Part shown: positions 1-7,500 of the stretch, piece by piece
Position numbering within the stretch: position 1 is the first letter of the stretch
How the letters are laid out: each line of letters opens with the position of its first letter
Assembly (NCBI RefSeq): GCF_000611645.1
Contig: NW_014011652.1
Span: 1 to 11,078 of the forward strand
DNA from: Monoraphidium neglectum
Lineage: Eukaryota > Chlorophyta > Chlorophyceae > Sphaeropleales > Selenastraceae
Reading direction: 5' to 3'
Length of the DNA: 11,078 bases
Notes under the pieces: generated by a model
What the model was told of the DNA's origin: nothing
What the model saw: only the letters and a program-made list of their open reading frames with translations
Databases searched by the model: none
Translations under genes and position numbers: made by a program

Positions 1-2826
1 CCCTCGGCGCGCGCGCGCTCCGCCGCAGCCGCAGCGGCGCCGTGCGCCGCGGCCGCCTCGGCGCGAGCGTCCTCGAGGGCCGCCTCAAGCCGCGCCTGCT
101 CGGCTGCCAGCTGCGCGGCCTCGTCCTCGAGCGCCGCCACCTGGTCCTGCGCGTCCTCGAGCGCCGCCTCGAGCTGCTGCTGCAGCGCGCGCGCCTGCTG
201 CACCTGCTGCGCCAGCCGCGACGCGTCGGCGTCGCGCTCCGCCAGCCGCCGGTCGAGCGCGAGCAGCTCCTCCCGGCTGGCCGCCAGGTCAGCCAGCGCG
301 GCCGCCAGGTCAGCGTCGTCCTCGCCCTCGGCGCCGGTAACGCTGCTCGCGCCCGAGCCGCGCCGCCGCCGGGCAGCAGCGGCGGGGCTGGGCTGAGCGG
401 CGGCGGCAGCCGCGGCGGAGGCAACGCCCTCGGCGGCGGCGAGGCGCTCGAGGAGCTCGGCGTTGTCGGTTTGCAGGCGGCCGTGCTCGTCCGACAACCG
501 TTGCAGGCGCTGCTGCAGCTCCGCCGCCGCCGCGCCGTCGGCAGCCGCATCCCCAGGCGCTGAGGACGCGCCTGTGGACGCAGCATCGCCGTCCTCTGGC
601 TGCTCGTGCGGCGGCTGCTCCTGCTGCTGCTGCAGCAGCTCCGCTGCCGCCGCCTCCTGCTCCTGTTTCTTTCGCCGCTTGTCTGCTTTGCGCTTGCCTT
701 TGCTCTTGCCGCCCGCCAAGCTCGCACCATTTGTAGCAGCAGCAGGCGCACCCGCGGCAGCGGCCGATGCTTCGGGATCCGAGTCGCTGCCCGCCAGGGG
801 CGACGCAGCTGCGCCCGCCCCGGCCGCCGCAAATGCGCCATCGAGCTGCGCCTGCTGCTCCACCGCCGAGCCGCCGCGCTCCTGTTGCAGGTGGAGCAGC
901 TGCGCCTGCAACGCCAGCAGACCGGCCTGCCGCTCCTCCAGTCGCTCCTCCAGCGCCATTGCGCGCCGCTGCTCGCCGCCCAGCCGCTCACGCAGGCACT
1001 CCACCTCAGACAACAGCTCTTCCCGCCCTGGCTTGACGGCCTCCGCCGCCGCTGCCCCCGCGCCCGCCTCTGCCTCGTCGCGCCCGGCCGCAGGTGGCCG
1101 TGCGGCGACCGCCGCCTCGGCCTGCTGCCGCGCGGTCCGCTCCGCCTCGAGAGCCGCCTCCGCCTCTTGCAGCGCAGCCTGCAAGCGCTGAACCTCAGAC
1201 TGCTGCTGCTGGCCCGCGCCCGCCTGCACGTCGCCCGCCGCCCGCTCGCCTTCAAGCGGTGAGGTGGGCACCAGGTCCGCCGCCGCTGGCTCCGAGTCCG
1301 CATCCCGTAAGGTCGCGCGCTTGGTCTCCAGAGCCGCCTCTGCCTCTGCTAGCGTCGCACGCACCCGCTGCAACTCCTCTTGCTGCTGCTCCGCCGCCTG
1401 CGCCCCGGCGGCCGCCCACTCCTCGGCGGCTGCAGCGGCTTCCACCGCGGCAGCCTCGGCCTGCTGCCGCAGTGCACGCTCAGACTCAAGCGCCGCCTCT
1501 ACCTCTGCCAATGCTGCCTGCGCCCGCTGCAGCTCCTCAGCTGCAGCCAGCGTCGCCGTCTCCCCGGCCTCTGCGCTCCCTGCGGCGGCCGCAGTGGCTT
1601 CCGCCGTAGCAGCCTCGGCCTGCTGCCGCAGTGCACGCTCGGACTCAAGCGCCGCCTCTACCTGTGCCAGTGCTGCCTGCACCCGCTGCAGCTCCTCGGC
1701 TGCAGCCTGCGCCGCCGCCTCCCCTGCTTCTGCGCTCCCTGCGGCGGCTGAGGCGGCCCCCGCAGCAGCCTCGGCCTGCTGCCGCAGTGCACGCTCGGAC
1801 TCAAGGGCCGCCTCTGTGTCTGCCAATGCTGCCTGCACCCGCTGCAGCTCCTCGGCTGCGGCCCGCGCCGCCGCCTCCCCGGCCTCTGCGCTCCCCGCAG
1901 CCGCCGAGGCCTCCGCTGCGGCAGCCTCAGCCTGCTGCCGCAGTGCACGCTCGGACTCAAGGGCCGCCTCGATGTCTGCCAGTGCTGCCTGCATCCGTTG
2001 CAGATCCTCAGCGGCGGCCTGCGCCGCGGCAGTCCCAGCGTCTGCGCCTGCTGCGGCCGCAGCGGCTTCTGCTGCGGCAGCCTCCGCCTGCTGCCGCAGT
2101 GCACGCTCAGACTCAAGGGCCGCCTGTACGTCTGCCAGTGCTGCCTGCACCCGCTGCAGCTCCTCGGCTGCGGCGCGCGCCGCCGCGACGTCTGCCTCGG
2201 CGCCGGCAGCCGCAGCCTCGTTGCGCGAGGCTGTCTCAGCAGCAACGGCCTCCTCGGCCTCCCTCCGCGCTGCGCGCTCGCCCTCGACCTCGGCCCTGGC
2301 GGCGCCCGCCTCGTCCTCTGCCGCCTGCAGCGCGGCCGCCACGCGCTTGAGCTCACCCTGCAACCGCGAGAGCGCCTCCTGACCCTCCAAGCGCGCCGCC
2401 TCAGCGGCCGCCTCCAGCCGCCCGTCCACCTCGCTTGTCAGCTGCTCCAGCGCTGCTGCGGCTGCCTCGGCGCGCCTGTTGGCCTCGTCCGCCGCCGCCA
2501 CCACCTTCTCCTCCACCTCTCCACGGAGCCGCTCGAGCTCCACCGCCGCCGCCCTGGCGAGCGCGTCGGCCTTGGCAGCCGCCGCGCTGCTGTCGTCCAA
2601 GCGGGCCTGCAGATCGGCCACCCGTGCCTCCAGCTGCGCCCTAGCCTCCGCCGCCTTCTGGCTCTCCTGCGTGCGCTCCTCGGCGGCGGCCTCGGCGGCG
2701 CGCAGCTTGTCCCGCAGCTGCTCCGCATCCTGTATGGCACGCTGCAAGGCCTCTTCAGACTCTACCAACCGCTGGGTCAGCTGATCCGCACCCGCACCCA
2801 AGGGACCAGCGGACGTAATGTCGTCG

Positions 2827-2871
<45 letters not shown>

Positions 2872-4060
2872 AACTCGTCGACCTGCTGCTGCAGCTCCTT
2901 GGAGCGCTTCAGCTGCTTCCGCGCCCGCTCCTCCCACGTCTTCGCTGTCGCCGCCGCCACCTCGGCCTCCGCCCGCACCGCCTCCAGCTGCTGCTGCGCG
3001 GCGGCGAGCGTGCCGCTGTCGCCGCCCGGCGAGGGGCTCTCGGAGCCCTCGGCCGCTCGCTTTTGCTCCAGGAGCCGCTGCAGCTCGGCGGCGCGCCGCT
3101 CCTGCTGCTGCTGCGCAGTGACGGCGGCCTCGAGCTCCGCCTGCAATGCGAGGGCCTGCAAGGACAGCAAAAAGAAGGAGTTTTGTGCGGCAACGACTGC
3201 ATCAAGCAACACCTCTTGTGTTCAGGTGGATGATGATGATTGAGCGGATATTGCTGCACTGGGAAACCCAGAGGGACCCATTTGAGCTGCGACAGCGGCC
3301 TCGCGCGATCTCCGCAGCCCCGCCGCCGCACCTGCTGCTCCGCCGCCCGCCGCGCCTCCTTGTGCGCCGCAGCCTCGTCCCGCAACTCTTCAGCCTCCCC
3401 CAGCGCCTCCGCCGCCATGGCCTCCACCGCCGCCAGCCGCTTCTTCAGCGCCTCTGCGGCGGCGGCGCCGCCCCCTGCCGCCTGCGGCGAGCCGGGCGTC
3501 GCCGCGTGCGCCTCCAGCGCGATTTCTTGGAACCCGTCGCTGTCGATGCCCTCCTCTGGATGCTGCCCATGCAGCAGCTCCTGACGGCGCTGCTGCTGCT
3601 GCTGCTGTTGCTGCTGTTGCTGCTGCTGCTGGGCCGGATACCGCGGCGTGCGTGCTGCGGTGCCCCCTTGGCGCCGGCCGCTGGACGGGGACGCGGGCTC
3701 GAGGGTTATGGCTGACGCCGCGACGTGGGTGATCTGCTCAGTGGCGGCCGTCACCTGCCGCCTGGCATGCTCCTGGTGGGGTTGGAAGGCGGGGAGAGGC
3801 CAGGGATTAGCGTGGCGGCTGACTAGGAGGTGGTGATATGCAGGCCACCTGTGAGTGGGGATGCACCCTCGGGCCTGCAATCACGTGGGACCGCCAAGGC
3901 CATAGCCCTGATAGGCCGCCCGACCCGGTTTACTAAGCCCGCCACAGCCCACCAGCGTCTCATCGAGGGCGAGCGCATGCGCGGATTCCTGCAGCACGTT
4001 CGCCGCCTGGGTGCGCAGCGCCTGCGCCTGCGCTGTGAGCGAGCTGAGGGACTGCCACAT
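1..4060 (-). CDS. Very long Ala/Glu/Gln-rich coiled-coil protein, golgin-like N terminus; 3' end beyond window
   Basis: Three exons are read on the minus strand: 4060-3953 (residues 1-36), 3772-3332 (37-183) and 3155 to the left edge (184 to about 1234). Joins are phase 0 with GTGGGC/CACCAG and GTGCGG/TTGCAG splice sites. The ATG at 4060-4058 is the first in frame after a TAG at 4195-4193. I found no in-frame stop across 1-3155, and the heptad character holds to the edge, so the C terminus lies outside. Residues 1-36 form an amphipathic helix starting MWQSLSSL. Q84-Q97 is a first polyQ. Coiled coil begins near 140 (EALKKRLAAVEAMAAEAL). Q279-Q292 is a second polyQ. Residues about 475-755 are near-identical repeats with cores such as EELQRVQAALADVEAALESE. 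Residues 998-1013 are a basic cluster containing KRKADKRRKK. Coiled coil then resumes (LQQRLQRLSDEHGRL). No enzymatic domain is visible. The MW start plus long coiled coil suggests a golgin or tether, but that is a guess; a centrosomal, flagellar or nuclear scaffold fits equally well. The gene diverges from the ZIP gene. Confidence 0.8.
666..713 (-). other. Basic cluster in the coiled-coil protein, nuclear-localisation-like
   Basis: Codons 713-666 on the minus strand give residues 998-1013, GGKSKGKRKADKRRKK, followed by QEQE. It lies between an Ala/Gly/Pro-rich break and the next coiled-coil segment. It uses AAA/AAG codons that are rare elsewhere in this protein. It could be a classical or bipartite nuclear localisation signal or a nucleic-acid or acidic-lipid contact; the sequence does not decide. 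Confidence 0.5.
1440..2280 (-). repeat. Tandem array of about 156-bp repeats coding 52-residue coiled-coil units
   Basis: A 21-bp block beginning CTGCTGCCGCAGTGCACG recurs at 1461, 1620, 1776, 1932 and 2088, giving spacings of 159, 156, 156 and 156 bp. Degenerate copies are visible at 2259 (171 bp further right) and by alignment of the GCCGCCTC block at 1333 and 1153. Each unit codes a helix of the type ELQRVQAALA-x-VEAALESE followed by RALRQQAEA and an Ala/Gly-rich linker. Silent positions match between copies, so the array arose by recent duplication or has been homogenised. Every spacing is a multiple of three. Confidence 0.9.
2829..2870 (-). repeat. Polyglutamine tract 2 (pure CAG x14)
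   Basis: Fourteen uninterrupted CAG codons on the minus strand (CTG on plus), coding Q279-Q292 of the coiled-coil protein. It is bounded by a DEL segment on one side and DDD on the other. A pure trinucleotide run of this kind is expected to vary in length between strains. Confidence 0.97.
3156..3331 (-). other. Intron 2 of the coiled-coil gene
   Basis: 176 nt on the minus strand. The donor GTGCGG follows codons CAG CAG, and the acceptor TCCTTGCAG precedes GCC CTC GCA. It is less GC-rich than the exons, and the downstream frame has an in-frame TGA (3224-3222) inside it. Its removal joins two coiled-coil frames that sit in different registers in the genome (frame remainder 2 upstream, 0 downstream). 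Confidence 0.85.
3590..3631 (-). repeat. Polyglutamine tract 1 (14 codons, interrupted CAG/CAA)
   Basis: Fourteen Gln codons (Q84-Q97) in exon 2 of the coiled-coil gene, written as CTG/TTG on the plus strand, with two CAA interruptions. It sits in a linker between the short N-terminal helix and the main coiled coil. Confidence 0.95.
3773..3952 (-). other. Intron 1 of the coiled-coil gene
   Basis: 180 nt on the minus strand. The donor GTGGGC follows codon CTG and the acceptor CCCCACCAG precedes GAG. Removing it joins DETL to EHARRQ and gives a continuous amphipathic helix. Read-through of this segment gives unlike, His/Pro/Trp-containing residues, which supports it being intronic. Confidence 0.75.
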
Positions 4061-4588
4061 GTCCTCTGAGCGGGCCCGCACGCCGGGCCGCGGGGCGGCC
4101 GGGCGGTGCGTCGATGCCCTATGGGCGGCGCACAACCGCTGCTGTTGCCGCCAACACTCTGCTGGGCTGAACGGCACTGAGCCGCCGTGCCGCTAGGATC
4201 CTGTAGCTGCCAATAGGACGTGCACCTATTCCGCAATCGCTGTGAAGCAGAGTACCTGGATGTCCCAGAGCAGGGACAGCCTGTTCAAGACTCTTCTTTG
4301 GATCGGAGCACAACCGGAAAAAACACTAGTAATTTGAGGATGCACGTATCCCTTTGCGGTATGCCTTCTCTCGCGTCTGTTGGGCCTGCAAAATTGATAG
4401 TGAGATCTTTCGGTCAGTGTGGTGCGACCTTTTGCCTGTAATCTGTCGCAAGGCAAGTGTGTTTGCTGTGGTTATGTGATAAGCATCAGGATACTCCTTT
4501 TGACCTCTCCGGACATCTTCCACGTCGATCTACTGTACACTGATCTACTCGGCCCATGCTGGGGCCTGGATCTTAGACGGCTTCCTTC
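4061..4588. promoter_or_regulatory. Divergent intergenic region between the coiled-coil and ZIP genes
   Basis: 528 bp separate the two start codons, which face away from each other, so both 5' leaders and promoters should lie here. From about 4200 to 4560 the sequence is clearly less GC-rich than the genes. A CCAAT motif lies at 4210-4214. I see no convincing TATA box and no RNA gene. In-frame stops just upstream of each ATG (4195-4193 for the minus gene, 4574-4576 for ZIP) bound both coding starts. Confidence 0.6.
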
Positions 4589-7500
4589 ATGGGCCTGGCC
4601 TGCACATCCAGGCTGCTGTTGACCCTCACCCTCTACTTGCTGCTGTGCGCCGTCGCCTCGCGCCCCTGCGCTGCCGCCGCCGCTGCCTCGCACCACGCCG
4701 GGGGGCGCCTGGAGCCGCTCCCCCTAGACGACAGCCCGGCGCAGCGGCTGTTTGGCGTGCTTGGTGCGGAGGAGCCCTTGGAGGCGCAGGACTTGCGGCA
4801 GCTGATCGCGCGGCTCAGGTGCGGCGGGTGTCCGCGCTGCGTGGCGAGGGTGCGTGCGTGCTTGATCGCTGGCTTTTGGGCACCTGCATTCGGTGACCCC
4901 AGGCGGCCATGGGCCTGCAGGTGCAGGTGCAGGTGCAGCGGCAGCTGCAGGTGACGTCAAGCATCTCTGCCAGCTGCACCCCCAGCGTAGCACACTTGTC
5001 AAGCGGCACGGGACGCGGTGCTAAGCCGTCGGGGGGCTGCCTTCCACTAACCCGACCCCGCGGGCCTTGCCTCTTTGTGTCGCAGGGACGCCTGCGGCGG
5101 CCCCCACCCCTCCGCGACGCACCAGCTGACTGTTGCTGGCATCCTCCAGCAGTTCAGCAGGGGGGGCAGCGTTTTGGACGAGGGCGCCGCGCAGAGGGCC
5201 TGCACCGCAATCATGGCCTGCCAGGTGGGTCGCGGGGACGGGGTCGGGCTTCAGCAGTGCCACCCTCGAGCATAGAGCTCGCAGGCGTGACCTGGTTCAG
5301 AGGCAGGGGCCCCTTGGCGGCGAACGGCGCGCTCCATGCTGCGCAGGTGGCCGGCCCTGGGGCGTAGCACTGGCGGCAGGCCGAGTGCATGAGGCGGCTG
5401 TCGAGCGCAAGCCCCGGGCGCGCAGCAGTCACCAGTATGGACCTGATCACCGATGTACCATGATTCTGGGTTGCTGGGCCGGCTGAAGAAACCCCTGCTC
5501 ATATGCGCCGTCCACCATCCCTCGCTCACTACAGCTGGACCAGTCGTGCCACCTCGGCGATGCGCCCCCAGGCGGCGGCGGCGACGGCGGCCTGGTGACG
5601 CCGCAGCTGCGCGCTGTTGTGGCGGTCGGCCTGGGCCTGGAGGCCCTTCTCGGCATCTACATCCCCATACTCTTGCGGTCCGTGGCCGGCTACGAGTGGT
5701 GGCTCAGTCTCCTCAACTGCTTCTCAGGCGGCGTCTTCGTGGCCGCAGGTGCGCGCGTGCGCTTGCGTCCCGCTGCGGCTGCGTCCCTGCCCAAGCCCCC
5801 CCCCCTGCGGCTGTCGTGCGCAATATCTTGCGCACCGCCGCCTGGACGATTGATTCCGGCCGCGCTGCCTTTCTGCGTCGTGCCGGCGCCTGCTCCGCTG
5901 ACTGTCGCTCAGCACACCGCCCCCTCCCGCCGTAAACCCCGGGCAGGCCTAATCCACTTGCTGCCCCACTGCCAAGAGTCCCAGCAGCGGCTGCCGGCGC
6001 TGGCCGGCGTAGAGTATCCATTGTATCTCGTCCTCATTGTTGGGGGCTACATGCTGGTGCTGTTTGTGGAGCGAGTGCTCTTCAGCGTGCACGACGCCGC
6101 GCACGCCCACACACACACCGGCATCGTCAGCCGCGTCAACAGCGGCGAGCTTCTGCTGGCGACGCCGGCGCCGGCGCCCGCGGCGCCTGCGCAGCGCGGC
6201 GAGGAGGGTGAGGGCCACCACGGCCATGCGCACGCGGAGGGCGCCGCGTCCGCGTCGGCACCGGCGGGCGGGACGCCGGGCGTGGTAACCCGGCGCCAGG
6301 CCGCGGCGATCGCCGCGGAGCAGCTGCAGAAGCCGCTGCTGCCCGCGGGCGGCGGCGACGACGGCCTGCCGCACGGGCACTCGCACTCGCACTCGCACGG
6401 CGGCGGCGGGCGCGGGCACTCGCATGTGTGCCGGCACGGGCATGAGGGGCCGGCGCCTGGACATGGGGACCTGCGGCAGGGCATAGTGCTGGTGGTGGCC
6501 ATGTCCGTGCACACGTTCTTGGAGTGCATGGCGCTTGGTCTCATGGTGAGTTGAAACAAGCATGCGCTTGTGCGTGCTATGTGTTTGCATGTGTGTTGTG
6601 GGTGCCCATGCATGTGTTTTGTGTGCACGCATGCATACGCATGTGTGCAGTGTGTGAGACCTATGTTCATTTGTATAGATGTGTCCTTGCGGACGTGCTG
6701 GTGTGCTGCATGCTGCATGCATGCGCTTGCGTGCGCGCGCTCATGTGCATCCTGCATGCAGCGAGCTCTCTTGAGCATGGTTGCAAGCTCTCTTGGCCCG
6801 TTCTCACGGCTTCAGTAGCTGCACTCCAGCAAGCAAGGCCACCTCACCAAAGCACAACTGCCTGGATCACGTCTGCTCTGCTACTCCTTCCCTGCGGCTC
6901 AACCCCAGGACGGCCGCCGCGAGTTCTTCGTGCTGCTTGGCGCCATCGCCAGCCACAAGCTCATCAGCGGGCTGGTGCGTCACCAACGGCGCGCAGGGCC
7001 GGGGGCGGCGCGGCCGCACTGCTGCCGCGCTCGCGCCCGCTGCCGCGCCCGCTGGCCCCCGCGACCCCGCGCAGCCGGAGCCGGCCGCTAGCGCCACTTG
7101 GTGCAACCAGTCCATGCGCCCCCCCCTTTCCGCCGCCGCTCCGGCGACGTCACCCAGCGCTGGCGTACGCGTGCGCCCTATCTCCTCGTACAACCGGCCA
7201 CCGTGCCGCCCCCTGCCCCCGCGCCCGCGCGCCCACGCGCCCAGGCCCTGAGCTCGCGCTTCCTCAAGGAGGGCGCCACCAACCGCCAAGTACTCGTGGG
7301 CGTCGGCCCCTTTGTGCTGGTGGCGCCGTCCGCCATCCTGCTGGGCGCGTTCGCGCGCGACGTGGACCCGATGCTGACGCTGGTGCTGAGCTGCTTCGCG
7401 ACGGGCACGTTCCTGTACGTCGGGATGAGTGAGATTGTGGAGGTGGGTGGTGTGTGTGTGTTGGGGGGGGGGGGGGTGGGGGCGTGGCTGGGTAGATGTG

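Noticed and set aside
1440..2280. CRISPR-like or satellite array
   Set aside because: Repeats are 156 bp with no distinct spacers, every spacing is a multiple of three and the frame stays open, so they are coding repeats.
1264..2382. A 372-codon plus-strand open frame with repeated Ser/Ala/Cys units
   Set aside because: The repeats are the 52-residue coiled-coil array read on the wrong strand. Only the minus frame gives heptad-like helices that continue beyond the array.
1998..3233. A 411-codon plus-strand Leu-rich open frame
   Set aside because: Its polyLeu run is the CTG side of the CAG polyGln tract, and it runs across intron 2 of the coiled-coil gene. No domain is visible.
4061..4177. 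N-terminal extension of the coiled-coil protein to position 4177
   Set aside because: The codon at 4177 is GTG, not ATG. There is no in-frame ATG between the TAG at 4195-4193 and the ATG at 4060-4058, and the extra residues are not helix-like.
4437..4441. TGTAA, the green-algal polyadenylation word, in the divergent region
   Set aside because: No plus-strand coding sequence ends upstream of it. A single 5-mer in relatively AT-rich DNA is likely chance.
4250..4540. GTAC cores (copper-response-element-like) upstream of the ZIP gene
   Set aside because: Two 4-mers in about 530 bp is the number expected by chance, so they give no support for metal-dependent regulation.
6550..6740. Small Met/Cys/His-rich peptide gene (metallothionein-like appearance)
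   Set aside because: The translation comes from degenerate TG/CATG repeats inside an intron; it has no ordered CxC pattern and shifts composition in every frame.
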